A DNA stretch of 64,000 nt, taken from assembly GCA_021292105.1 (NCBI GenBank), contig CM037873.1:9711489-9775488 (forward strand), given 5' to 3'. A program made the position numbers and the translations under genes. Shown here piece after piece: positions 36,215 through 48,890 of this stretch. Source of the DNA: Anadara kagoshimensis. Taxonomy: Eukaryota > Mollusca > Bivalvia > Arcoida > Arcidae. Below the pieces are notes generated by a model. The model was not told the origin of the DNA, did no database searches, and saw only the letters and a list, made by a program, of their open reading frames with translations. Every line of letters begins with the position of its first letter. Position 1 is the stretch's first letter.

Positions 36215-38358
36215 GTAAGATACCACGTATGATTGTTCCAACATCATTGAGTGTTTCTAAAGATTCACAAGTTCACTTATTCTGTGACGCATCCGAAAGC
36301 GCGATAGCTGCCGTAGCATATATTAGTGTTGTAAATGATGATGGGTCTTCGGATATTGGTTACTTAATGGGCAAGTCGAAGCTAGCTCCGTTAAAAGGTC
36401 ATACTATTCCTAGGTTGGAACTTTGCGGTGCGGTATTGGCTACGGAAGTTGGCGAAATTTTATCTCGTCATTTGAACCTAGATCCAAGGGATTTTCAGTA
36501 TCACACAGATAGTAAAGTAGTGCTCGGGTACATTAGTAACCAGACCCGCCGTTTCCATACATATGTGAGTAATCGAGTAGAGAGAATCCATAGAGTGTCA
36601 TCTCCTAAACAGTGGCATTTTGTTTCCACTAATCACAATCCTGCCGACTTTGGAACAAGATGTTCTGTAACTATTGCCGATTGGTCTAACAACCCATGGA
36701 TTGTAGGTCCTCGATGGTTATGCGATACTTCGGATAACAATGAGTCTAAATGTGATACCTTTCCGCTGATCAACCCTGATAATGACAAGGAACTTAAACC
36801 GGAAGTGACAATTGCTAAAACGTATGTGGAACCCTTACCTATTCTTGGTAAAGATAGTTTTGAGAAGTTCTCCTCCTGGAGATCTGTTGTAGAAAAAATC
36901 GCGGTGCTGAAACGTTTTGTAAGATTAATGAAGAATCGTGATAGTTCGAATTCAAATTGGAATTTGAAGTCAGTTTCGGATTACAAGGAATCAGAAATAC
37001 TTTTGATGAAGAATGTTCAACGAGAATGTTTTAGTGAGGAACTAAATTGTTTGACTAATAATAGAGTTATTCCGAAATATAGTTCTATCATCTCTCTCTC
37101 ACCTGTATTGGGTACGGATGGGTTGGTAAGAGTTGGTGGCAGATTACGACATTGTCAAGGAACGTTAACGCCTGTAGAAATAAATCCAATTATTATACCA
37201 AAAGATCACCCTATAGTAACTTTGTTGATTCGACATTACCATGAAACCGTTAGACATCAAGGTCGACATCTTACTGAAGGTGCTTTACGCAGTGCTGGTC
37301 TGTGGATTGTTGGAGCTAAAAAAAGTGTCTCCTCATTTATTCGTAATTGTGTTATATGTAGAAAACTCCGAAGAGAAACAGAGCACCAAAGGATGGCTGA
37401 TCTTCCTCCAGATAGGATTACTCCTGGTCCACCCTTCACATCGGTAGGGGTCGACACCTTTGGCCCTTGGCAAATTGTGACTCGTAAAACTAGAGGAGGG
37501 TCGGCCGAAAGTAAACGATGGGCCATCATTTTCACCTGTTTGACTACTCGCGCAGTTCATATTGAAGTTATTGAAGAAATGAGCAGTTCGTCATTCATAA
37601 ATGCTCTGCGTCGATTTATGTCCGTCCGAGGTCCTGTTAAGTTATTCCGATCAGATAGAGGGACTAACTTTGTTGGATCTCTAGCAGAAATGAAGTATAA
37701 TGCAGTCAGTGTTGGCGATGGTTCCGTCAGCACATTTCTACACGAATCTGGATCGACTTGGATTTTAAATGCTCCACATTCTTCCCACATGGGAGGAGTG
37801 TGGGAGCGTATGATTGGAGTTGCTAGACGGATACTGGATGCAATTTTACTGAGCACTAAAGTCAAAACCTTAACACATGAAACATTGACTACCTTCATGG
37901 CAGAAGTCTGCGCTATAATGAATGCAAGACCTATCGCCGAAATATCTTCAGATCCAGAGTCGCCATTAATTCTAAGTCCTTCAATTTTGCTTACTGGTAA
38001 GGTTGATTATTTACCTGTCGTATCACACTCTCTTGATATTCGAGACATATATCGAGCGCAGTGGAAGCACGTGCAAGTACTTGCCGATTTATTTTGGAGT
38101 TATTGGAAGAAAGACTATCTTCAGGGATTACAATCTCGTCGCAAATGGAAAAACAACCAGAGGAACGTGAAAATCGGTGATATTGTTTTATTGAAGGACA
38201 AAAATGCACACCGAAACGATTGGCCAACAGGGATTGTGGAGTCTGTGTTGTCAAGCGACGATGGTCTAGTCCGGAAAGCTAACATTCGTGTGATTAAGGA
38301 CGGAAAGCCAGTAACATACCTTCGCCCAATAAACGAAATGGTGTTACTCCTAGAGTAA
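36215..38358 (+). pseudogene. BEL/Pao RNase H and integrase (fifth frame segment)
   Basis: This is uninterrupted for about 715 codons. The RNase H acidic residues appear in LFCDASESA, IPRLELCGA, YHTDSKVVLG and NPADFGTR. Integrase follows with the HHCC zinc site (HYHETVRHQGRH...NCVICRKL, about 37231-37367) and the catalytic triad: D in VGVDTFG at 37453, D in FRSDRGT at 37654 and E in GGVWERM at 37804. The C-terminal part (WKNNQRNVKIGDIVLLKD) is the chromodomain-like DUF5641 tail usual in BEL/Pao. The stop lies 37 bases before the right LTR. All catalytic residues are intact. Confidence 0.92.
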
Positions 38359-38395
38359 AAGTATAATTGTGGTATCTAGGATCCCAGACGGGGAG

Positions 38396-39248
38396 TGTGT
38401 TGTCCGGAATTTCATTTTCAATTCCAGCAATTATTGTATTAGGTAGTTATCTGCCCTTTGACCATAAACGTTATTTTGTTGTAAATTTAATGTTTCTTAC
38501 AAGCGCCTTTACGATTAGGATTTTTTCATCGTTGTTCCAACGAAACATGTGCTTCCACATTGTCAATGCCATTGTTAGCAAATTTACTGTGAAAATTGTT
38601 AGTCCACAGTGTAAGTTTTCTATATTACTGTCTATGAACATTTTGTGCATCACTAGACCCTAGCTTAATGTCCTCATTTTGTGTATTTTAGCCCATTTTA
38701 CCGTCTTATACCGGGATCTATTTTCTCAGTGTACCAAGTCTAGTCATTAATTGTCATAAGTGTGTTCTTATTTTTTATTATAAATGGTCAGGTAACCATA
38801 TTTGCTATATGTGCTATTTGTTGGCACTGAGTATTTATTGCAATTTTGTTTAAATGTTGTTCACATATATTTACACATACACATATGCTACACATATTGT
38901 TTACAAATATTTTATTATGCAATGATCTGCTATGTTCCATAGTATGGTAATAAGTACAGCTATTTAATTTAGCTTGGCTCTTGGTAGTTTCCTCTAGCAC
39001 CATGAACACCTATTTTTGTTGGTATGTTCTTACCACACAGTAATACTTTACAGGACACACACACACACATTCTCTCTCTCTCTTTCTCTCTCTCGTCATA
39101 TGCATACACTAATTTACTCTGTATTTTGTTTTTGTCTTTGTAGCTTTTTACCGCACATACATTCACACTTGTAATACAGCATCATTAAATAAAGATTGTG
39201 GTGTTTAAAGAAGTGTTATGGTTAATCTATCCGTATTCAGACGGAACA
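38396..39248 (+). repeat. Right LTR of the BEL/Pao element
   Basis: This 853-bp copy is practically identical to the left LTR. AATAAA lies at 39188-39193 and would end the genomic RNA shortly downstream. The CAAAT target duplication follows. Confidence 0.96.
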
Positions 39249-42200
39249 CAAATTACAAATTTTAGTAGCAGCTAAATAATGTTGAACGTCACATGACTAA
39301 TCGAACGGACACATTTTGGAAACAAATAATCACGATGCGTTATTAAACATCTTAGAGATAAGTAAATAGTTTTAGATAATTTGCAGTGGAAAACTATCCA
39401 TCTACAACAAAATGCAAAACGGAAATAGAGACTTTATCAAACATTCAAGGACGTGTTACAAATTGAACTCAATGTTAAATTATAGATCGTATCTCGAAAA
39501 CATAGTCGATTACTCGCACAGTTCCGAGAAGTTCATTATACTAAGCCGCATATTCCGTTAAGAGATAGAATTAATAGTCCTTCTGATTAATGAATTCCAT
39601 TTTTCCATGCAGTGCTTTCTATAAAATTATTTTGAAACTACTATTCTCTTTCCATCCAGCCCTACGGGTTTCCTGATTAACTGTAATTAGTTTATGTATC
39701 AACTCATGTACCCTGACCTTGACAGACTTAAACATATAGTACCACTCGCTGTGTATTTATACGCAGTTCCTATAAAAACGAGCCGCACGGGTGATATACT
39801 CTGCTTTTAGTTTTTAGGCACACGTGGCTTTAGACGTAAAGCATAGTAATTATATTTTGGGAACGTGTTTTAATAAGTTTCAAGATAAGAATAGGGTAAG
39901 TGCAGAGCAAATTCTTTAACAGCTGTGACAGATGCACGTGGTGCATCTCATACTTAGTCAAGAATAAACACAGAACGTTCCATTCCGATATAGAGGTATC
40001 TACGGTCCATTTTGCAGATTCAGTAGAACCTAGCTAAGCACAGGGTTAATATTTGTGATAATGTCATATGTATTCCGTCGTCTTTTACTACATGCCAACG
40101 AAGAGGAATTATGGCTTCCAAAATTAATCTTTTGGAAAATAAAATTGACGAATTGGCAGGTGCGATAAGAAATATTATCCCGTTGATGAATAATTCAGTG
40201 ATGTTGTTTTCGAAGAAAACCAAGTTACAGTATTTCATACAAGATTTTTCACTGCATGTTAATTCTTTGTTCCCTTTTAAGAAACTGATGATTTTCGTTT
40301 AAATTTAAAACGAAGCTTACTTTTTCGCCCCTTTTTGGTCTTGATAGCTTATAGTTGATTTAAATTATATATTTGTGAAATGTTAATTAATGTTGTGCTG
40401 TTGTGTTTTCATCTGTATTGTTATTTATATAGTTTATGTCTCTTTATTTTGTTCTTGTTAGGGTTTGCTTATAAATGCCTCTATTTACTTGGGGATGATC
40501 TTCGATGATTTTTTGTTAACTGCCTTCCACATATCTGTGATTTATTCTATTAACTTTAAGCTTTCAAAATAATTAATTTGAATTGAATGACACTCGACAT
40601 TATCATTGTTTGAACATAAACAAATCATCTACTTTCAGTTAGATGGCTTTGGTTGGTTTTCCTTATTTGTGTGTAAATTCTTTTTATATCTTTTGTTGGT
40701 TTTATTACTAAACCTGCTTTAAAAAGTGTTCAGACCATTACGAAGTATATATTAATCGTCTTCAATATATTATTAAGGTTTTGATTCAAACTTACAAACA
40801 CCGTTCATTTTGAATTGCAAAACGAGTTAGGTTGTTTACATAAGACATCAGCGACTGGCAATACATATTAAATCTGAAATCTTAAAAAATTTCTCGAACA
40901 CCATTTAGACTTTAATTTTTTGAATATGTAGCTCAACCGACTATAACCAGCTGACTTTATGACGTGGTTTGGAATGCGTGCATTAAACGTCCTTTTGAAA
41001 CAACTGGGGCAATTTAAACTAGATTTGATTTGGAAGGTTCCTAGATAACATTTAACTAAAAATTCTGTCATGATGACTCCTTGGCAAGTTAGATTGCATG
41101 ATGAATATGGTCCTATCAAATTTTAATTTCGTACATAGATTGTAACTTACGACGACAGTCGGAAGTACAACATGCACAAAAAGATAACGTCCCGATTCAT
41201 GCTGCTGATTTACATGTCACTTCATCGGTGCGTTATAAGCAGAAATAAGCAAATAGGTGTATCATTTTGCAGATTTGTTTTTAAAATTGTATCATGTAAA
41301 ATGTAGGGCATTTTATTATCTTTTTTCTTCTTTATACTCCGTTGGATTGTTGTCTTCTTTTTTTATTACTTTTACTTGGATACTAAAACCTTTATTCCAT
41401 CATCCCATGAGGTGGGTACAGATTTTCAGAAAAATCCCATAAAATCGATCGGGACAAAGCGCTCTTAAAAGTAAATTGAGTTTTTTGACCCGACGCCGGT
41501 TAATAATCAAAATCTTTGGGAATGTAGAGTAAATGTCATTCACCTAAGATCTAACGTGTAATTATCTGAAGAAACTGGTCATTGTTTTCACATAAAACCT
41601 TAATGTTTAGAATTAACGTTAATAAAGTTGGTTCTTTAAAGTTCACAAAGCAATGGTATCTCGGTACAAAGTACACAATCCCTCGTATAATCCTAAAATT
41701 AATTTATTTGAAGGAAAATGCACGGATGCATTGTTTAATAAATAATGTTTGAAACCATCCATTCATATAAACAATTGAAATCGATAAGAGTGATGTTTCA
41801 GCCTCAAATGAAGCGTATTAGAAATACATGAATGAGAAGAGATTTATTTCATTTTAATGCTACAAAGTGATTTTAGAAAAAACAATAGTCAAGATACAAG
41901 CTTCTTTGTTTGAACAGATAACATTTATGTAATTAGGTGCACTAAGGGTTTTGTTATCGATACAACTGATAGTTTTGTTTCATTTTAGATATGCATTTAG
42001 TTTTGTAGAATTTCTAAACCTACAAGCTTTTACATCGTTGCATGTTGTGAATATCTGTGTTATATATTTTTCAGTTACGTTACGGATGCAAGGGTTTACT
42101 GAGTTTTGGTTGCAAATAGCCCTAATAAAAATAAAGCAGTTTTCCCTAATAACATTAATAAAACCTGTTGTAATTATCAGCATTCCTGGATAAAATTCCT

Positions 42201-44198
42201 CATGAAGAGTTATTGGACCAAAATTGTGAAAATTCAAATATATTTAGTAACATAAAAGTGAAAAACAGAAGGAAAAAATGGTTTTACCAAATCCAGCTAA
42301 GATCATTACAACGATTCAGAATATATTTGAGGAATTTTAAAATTTAAGAAGGAGAGAATTTTTATGAACAACGTTTATCACATATTATATAATACGGATT
42401 TGATTAAATTTTAATGACTTACGACACAATACGTTATGTTATGTTGACAAAGTTTATGACACAGTTCAAGGTCTTTGGAAGAGAAATTACTTCATAAAGT
42501 ATATCAGACAGTCTACACTGATTACTCTGTGTACGACATTACTGAATTATTTATGTGACAGAAGACATAAAGTGTATGAAGTAATTTTGTTAAAGTGATT
42601 ACTTTTGTTCCATTGTATATATGTATGTACACCCATCGAGTGATACAATATATTATATTGGAAAATAGAGATGTTTGTGGAATGAAAACATTGAACTTCC
42701 TACATATTCATATTAAAAAAATATTTAAATAAATTGAACATCAAAACATGTAAATAACGAGTCGGGCTTAGAAATTCTGGAAACATCTGGCTTGTCGACT
42801 TGGCTGAAAAGAATTTGATCTACGTCAACTAGGGGCCGTCAAAACCAAATATGGCTGGGGTCATATTTCTAATTAATATTCAGCATCTTGGCATTATTCG
42901 CGGATAAATAGTCAGAGGTTTAGAAAAAAAACTCTGTTACGTATAATAAATGATGATTCACCTGGTTGATATCGATTAAGCACTATTTCAAAAGAGAATT
43001 TCAGTGAGCAAGAAATGGTGCATAATTTGTGCCCATTTGTATATCGATTGTTTTATTTATAAAAATGCATCACCAAGCACAACAAATGTATTGTTGATCA
43101 AATTTAGCTTCTATACTTTTGCACAAGATAAAGTATTGGAAGCAAAGTATTGGAAGCAAGATTTTTAAGTAATTCTTTAGATTTTTTTTTTAAATCCACA
43201 TTTTGGTTATGTCTTTTGTAGAATAAACTTTATCTAAATAAGACTGGAGACCATTCCCTACTAATATTAATTACTGTTAATTGTTTAGTAGTGCATTTAG
43301 TGGTATTTGCCACTAGTTAATTTATATCGTCGTATTGAATTTTGTGACATTTAGGAATCCAATACAAGCAAAGAATGTCCAGCTCTTCCTTTTTAGACTG
43401 ATACCGAAAGACACAACTAAGAAACTCTCCTATAGTTAGGCAGAATTTCATATTTTGGTGAAATTAGTTTTTTATGTGTCGGATTACTTTATTCATATGT
43501 CCGAAAGGACCCCTTTACACCAAAATGATCCAACACATCCAGAGATATATAATAAACATTAGCCTAGATGATCAGCTAAATCCCTTTGACCGATCCATAA
43601 ATCTTGTTTGGAACATTTTTCAAATACGACGTGAGCTTTAGGGGTTGTTAGATTTACGGCCACTAGATAATTTCCATGTTTGTTTTTCATTCAACAAGAT
43701 TTATACATTTGTCTAACGACGTAGTTACTGACTTTAGGACCCATTCATTTCCGTATCATTTACTGTTATAATACAATTACATCGTATATGTAGCTCTCGG
43801 TTGTGAAATTCTCCAGTAGTATACATATTTAAGTCAAGTAAATTTAAATATATCTATGTTCCTTAGAGAATAAATAGAACTAAACTTTTGTAATGCTTTT
43901 AAGCTTTTAAGATCCAACTGACACGCGATAAGGAATGTATGATTAAGTACGCTATGACAAAATGCCGTCGTTACAGTGTTGGTATTTCAGTTCAGTAAGG
44001 TGGTGAACGTACTGATTGCGTGTGACTTACAATCATCACCTACTTAAGTTGATTCGTATAAGAAATCTGTTTCCTTGTGTTGCGAAGACAAAAAATTCCA
44101 CATATTCGTTTGCGACCTCGCAATATCAGTTTTTGTTATACCGTTTAGAATAAGAATTTAGAAAAGAAATACCGTTTAGATTTATATATTGATGTAGA

Positions 44199-44319
44199 TA
44201 GCTACATAGGGAGTGGAATGTAGACACCATGACATAATGCCTTGTAAATAGCTACATAGGAAGTGGAAAGCCATTGGGTTTAACATCCATGTAGACACCA
44301 TGACATAATGCCTTGTAAA
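44199..44319. repeat. Local direct duplication
   Basis: TAGCTACATAGGxAGTGGAA plus GTAGACACCATGACATAATG and CCTTGTAAA occurs at 44199-44248 and again at 44249-44319. The second copy has 21 extra bases in the middle (CCATTGGGTTTAACATCC region). A doubled ACCGTTTAGA lies just upstream (about 44140 and 44171). Replication slippage is likely. Confidence 0.85.
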
Positions 44320-45519
44320 CTAGATTTCTAATAATTGAAATGTTATCGATAGACAATCTAGTCACCTGACGCAACGTAAAATTAATATTAATAATTTTGT
44401 TTTACACGTCATTACAAGTGTATTTACGACACATGTTATAAAATAAGCGAGATTGTGTTGGATCTTTCCAAGAGTGCTATAAAGTCACACTACACCATGA
44501 AACATCAACTCTATCGTATTTCAGCTTCTAGTAGCCCATTATCTTCAACGCCAGATCATGTTCATATACTTCCCCACCAAGTTAAGAAAAGTTTAGTAAG
44601 CGAAAATGATATACGATATCTTTAAGCTTTTTCTTCTTCCATAATAATAAAACGTATGCAAGACAGAAAAAAGATAAGATATATAGACTTATAAAGTGTT
44701 ACAGACTTGCTTTATATTTCAGATCAACAAAACATGTTGAAAGATTATTGCTAGTTATGACGAGGGAATATATAAAGTAGCGGAATACATCGGTCAGATT
44801 ACTGTCTTAATGATTCTAGCTTGTCAGTAAATTGTAAGCGGCAGGCCATCTGTAAAATATTTAGAATTCTCCAAGGGGAATCTTATTTCATAAAACATGC
44901 TTTAGATTATAACAGACATTCTTTGATTGAGAGTAAATTTTACAGGTCGTGATATAACACGGGATGGGTATAGAATCAGCATTGGTTCAAAATGAATAAT
45001 GTGCTGCTACTAGAACACGGGAGTAATTGTGTAATCGATAACATCATATCGTAAAGTGCTTTATCCGACTCAAGTAGACTAATTTTGTCGCATTACAAAT
45101 CCCTTCTACTTCTTACCAAATTCCCTGGTGTAATGCTGTCAACTAACTGATACTAGTAGCTTCAAGTAACCTAAGTTGCCTTTATTATCACTAATTATAA
45201 ATAGTTTCACAAGGTTTTGCTGATTAAATTACTACAGCACCCATTCCTGCTCTGACTGGCGACGTGATTGTCAATTGATCAAATTTATTTTTAACTTAAA
45301 ATCAGTATGGATTGGTTAGATAGAAAAATCAATTTCAGAAGTTGATTTTGTTTCCCTGGGTTTATATCAAGGATATATTTGAGTAACACTATATCTAAAC
45401 TAAATTGATTATCTTGGTTTACCAAATAATTCAATCAACATGATGGAATCACTTTAAAATGTCTAAGCTAAATTAACAATATATCCAACACATCTTAACA
45501 CTATATAAGTTTAAGTTAC

Positions 45520-45692
45520 CTTCTGCGTCCGAAGATCATTCGGCACGATCAGTACGATCTCTTTGGGGGTAATGAAAAGTTTATGTTCCTGATTTGTCTG
45601 AGCCATGTCAATTACAAATACACTTATTTTCACGCAATAAAAGTTCGAATAAACTCTTGCTTCCAATAATGATCCAAGACATAGTGCTTGTG
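45520..45692 (-). other. Candidate exon inside intron 1
   Basis: A minus-strand open stretch of 173 bases starts after a plausible acceptor (CACACATTTGCAG) and ends at a possible donor (AAG|GTAACT). Its peptide includes QALCLGSLLEARVYSNFYC and LFITPKEIVLIVPNDLRTQ. It is somewhat richer in G and C than the flanks. Its entry phase fits exon 1, but its exit phase does not fit exon 2, so including it would shift the receptor frame. No domain was recognised. It could be a poison exon, part of another transcript or chance. Confidence 0.2.
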
Positions 45693-47204
45693 CTGCAAAT
45701 GTGTGAGTGTGAGTGAGTGAGTTATTGCTTAAAGCCGCATCAGCAATATTGCAGCTATTCGCGGATAGAAAAAGTAAAAGATGCAATAATATCAATAACA
45801 CAAAGTAAAACTGAAATAACAATAAATAAGTTTTTCATAAAACTATTGCTAAACCGATAAAAACAAGTTATGTCACAAACAATTTATACTGCAAAGGACC
45901 TATAACTCTCGTTATGCAATATGCATATATATATGTTCAGCATGGAGCTGCGATGTCTGGTACAAAAACCATCAAAGCGATTAGAAACTGTTCCAAATGA
46001 CGTCATCAACACATTTTATACCAGACTTAGATACACAGTAAAGCTTAGACGATAACAATATATATCATATAATATACTCAATAATCCATGTAATACGGTC
46101 ACAGAATCAAAATAGTATTGAATGAGTGTGACGTAATAAAAACATAAAAATCATTCCAGAGGGACGTCACACAATTGACCTAGTTTACAGTTGTTTGTTT
46201 CATTTGACACTGTTTGTTGATTCTAATTTAAGCTGATACTTTTTTTTAAGTTTTTTCTAAAAAGAAGATGCGTTGTATTTCAATTGAAAATGTTTGTTTT
46301 GTTTTTGTATCCTTCGGTCAGATTATTGTTCAGCAGGATTACGTTTGGCGCATGTACACATGATTTGTTTGGGTCAATCGGCTGTTTTCTTATAATGAGA
46401 AGACAAGTTTTAAATATACGAAAAATCTGTTTTTTATGGGATTATAAAATAAATAGAATCTTCTTGCATTCGTGTTTATGCAATATTTAATTTATTCAAC
46501 TCGTTTAATAAATTCAATATAACATAAACACTCATGCAAGATCCTCTATGTATCAGTCTAATGATTTATGTTAGCAACGAGGAACCCAAATTACATAGTA
46601 AAGGCTTTAGACGATGGACGCGATACCAAGTCGGACAGGAATATGTGCGTAACACATTCACTGAAAACATAAAACAGAACTGGATAGGGCAAGGTTTTGA
46701 TTGTATTTTGTAGATATGAAAGCATGCTCCCTGGAATAGCTAAAAAGACCAAAACATCGATACAACTAATGAATGCATGAAAGCCACAAGGAAAGATATT
46801 GAGATAACTAATCATAAACATTTGTTATGGGAATATTTTTTATATTATATCATTTTTACTGTAGTGTATGAAAATTGATTTATGGGCGTTTTTGCAATGC
46901 CCCTTAATATGTTTAACTAGGACATATTACTTCAAAAATGGTACGAATTTTTTTTAAATTCAATAAAAAGCTAACAAAATCACCCATGTCAAATCACTAT
47001 CCTGAAGCAAAGTATACTTTTAAATTGAAAAGTATGGTAAACACGTGATCTCTTAACTTTACATCTCTGATGAGTATAAATATTAAATCATGCACGTCTT
47101 ATTTTAAAATCCAAAAGCACCCTAGGTATATATGGCGGTCCAAAGATTCGTGCCGATTACATTCTCAATTTAAACTACAACACGTGGTGATTAAACAGTA
47201 GTTA

Positions 47205-47325
47205 CTTACCCTTCCGAAACACCCGGCTTCGCTTACTTGGTGAGAGTTCATGTGTTTAGACTAATTTGTGTTTCAAAGTTTTTGCTTTGCGATTGTAATT
47301 TGAGCATGTATTAGTTTTTTTAACA
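47205..47325 (-). repeat. Inverted copy of the common dispersed repeat
   Basis: ACTTACCCTTCCGAAACACCCGGCTTCGCTTACTTGGTGAGAGTTCATGTGTTT, then TTTTTGCTTTGCGATTGTAATTTGAGCATGTATTAG is the family core in reverse complement. It lies to the left of the foldback element, while forward copies lie to its right. Confidence 0.65.
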
Positions 47326-47597
47326 TAATTCATGATGCATCCTGAATAATAACACTTTGTAGTTCGGTTTACAATATTCCTTTTATTTTTATATTTTGTA
47401 AGCAACATTGTCTACATGCAGATATCATTAATCATCTAAAAAGCCAATTTAATATAGACCTTAGTCTGTATTCTAGGTGCAGTCAGCAATATTTCACTAA
47501 TTTGTAGTCTGAATATGTTATTACAAAATATATATTTAAACGGAATAGCACCATGAATATGTAACGATGTCCAATATCTGTGGTTTTAAATTTTCCT

Positions 47598-48435
47598 GTT
47601 ATATACACAGGAACTTGTAATTAATGACTAAACTATACTATCCAGACTTTCTATACTATCCAGCACCAAGAAAAATAACAAGGACAGACACTCGACCTAC
47701 CCCCCGCCCTTTCAGACGAGTTTTCACACAGTTTGGTTTCCCTTTTCAAATAAACCTGGTTTTTCTCAACCCGAAACATATTTTTCTTTTGTTTCGTGAC
47801 CAAAATTATTTCGAGCAACTTGTTTATTCAACGAAATTTCAGCCAAATTGCCGTACGAGGCAAACATGGCAATCTCCCTCGAACACTTGACCCGGAAGTG
47901 ATTCTTTGGCATTAGATGTTGAGCAAAACTTTTAAAATGCAAGAATTATTAAATAAAACATAAACAAACTATATATACCTTACCTTGATACTAAAAAAAA
48001 AATTGTACTATTTCATTATTTTTTCCACAGTTTCTTTCCCGATGTTATCGTTTTCAAAATTGCCGCGAGTAACGTCTCTGACAAAGACGTCTCAAATGTT
48101 CATTCAATTACTGATGGTAAACATCCGAGCACTTCCGGGTCAAGTGTCCGAGGGAGATTGCCATGCTCGCCTCATACAGCAATTTGGCTGAAATGCCGTT
48201 GAATAAACCAGTTGCTCTAAATAATTTTGGTCACGAAACGAAAGAAAAATATGTTTTGAGTTGAGAAAAACCCGGTTTCGTTGGGAAGGGAGACCAAAAT
48301 GTGTGAAAACTCGTCTGAAGCGGGCGAGTGTAGGTCGAGTATCTGTCCCTGTTATTTTTCTTGGTGCTGGATAGTATAGAAAGTCTAGATAGTTTAGACA
48401 TTAATTACAAGTTCCTGCGGTTATATAGAGTTCTT
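47598..48435. mobile_element. Foldback element with two ~290-bp inverted arms
   Basis: The left arm (about 47609-47897) and right arm (about 48128-48412) are inverted copies, roughly 85-90 percent alike by eye, with a spacer of about 230 bases. Both arms read from the outside CAGGAACTTGTAATTAATG, then CTTTCTATACTATCCAGCAC, CAGACGAGTTTTCACACA, TTCGTGACCAAAATTATTT, CAGCCAAATTGC, GGCAATCTCCCTCG and ACACTTGACCCGGAAGTG. A transcript would form a long double-stranded hairpin. Read from the inside out, each arm holds a GCCATG start with about 33 codons to TGA, but the differences between arms are mostly amino-acid changing. No transposase is visible. Confidence 0.8.
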
Positions 48436-48479
48436 TTCGAAAATATTTCTAATTGACTCGTTAACAATAAAAAACAACA

Positions 48480-48610
48480 TACATATCTATGTCCAAGTCA
48501 CAATCCAAAAGCTAAGTAAATACTGGGAAATTAAGTGAATTTCTAATGGGCAAGTGACGTAAGGTCCACTGAACACTTGGCCGAGATACAAGGTGTCGCG
48601 CTATTCAGAC
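48480..48610 (+). repeat. Partial copy of the common dispersed repeat
   Basis: TATCTATGTCCAAGTCACAATCCAAAAGCTAAGTAAATACT starts the family sequence. The following core is degraded (AGTGACGTAAGGTCCACTGAACACTTGG). Confidence 0.55.
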
Positions 48611-48714
48611 CAAAAAAACTTAAGCGGTTTCTGTGAGTTTTACATAAGACTGATTTTCCGACAGAATAATGAAGGTTATCGTGTAATTTACTTACTTCCT
48701 ATCAATGGAATATA

Positions 48715-48890
48715 TATATATATCGATGCATGTCCAAATCACAATCTCGAAGCAAAGTTAAAACTTTTAAAACTTTGAAAAATTGGCAAAGTAAGGTAAA
48801 CATTTCCACTCTCCCTGGTAAGTGATGAGGCGGGGTGTTCTCGAAGGATAAGCACCTTCTGTTTAGCTAGCTATACTCGCAAACTGTGAA
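48715..48890 (+). repeat. Copy of the common dispersed repeat
   Basis: GCATGTCCAAATCACAATCTCGAAGCAAAGTTAAAACTTT is followed by TTCCACTCTCCCTGGTAAGTGA, GTTCTCGAAGGATAAGCACCTTCTG and TTTAGCTAGCTATACTCGC. The order and spacing match the consensus closely. Confidence 0.7.

Larger units (their letters stand above)
31433..39248 (+). mobile_element. BEL/Pao LTR retrotransposon, nearly full length
   Basis: This 7.8-kb element has two LTRs of 855 and 853 bp starting TGTGTTG and ending GGAACA, flanked by a perfect 5-bp CAAAT target duplication (31428-31432 and 39249-39253). The internal region encodes gag, aspartic protease, reverse transcriptase, RNase H and integrase in that order, the BEL/Pao layout. 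The LTRs differ by one visible substitution plus microsatellite length, so insertion was very recent. It lies in intron 1, opposite in sense to the receptor gene. A purine-rich AGACGGGGAG directly precedes the right LTR and serves as the polypurine tract. No envelope-like frame follows integrase. Confidence 0.96.
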
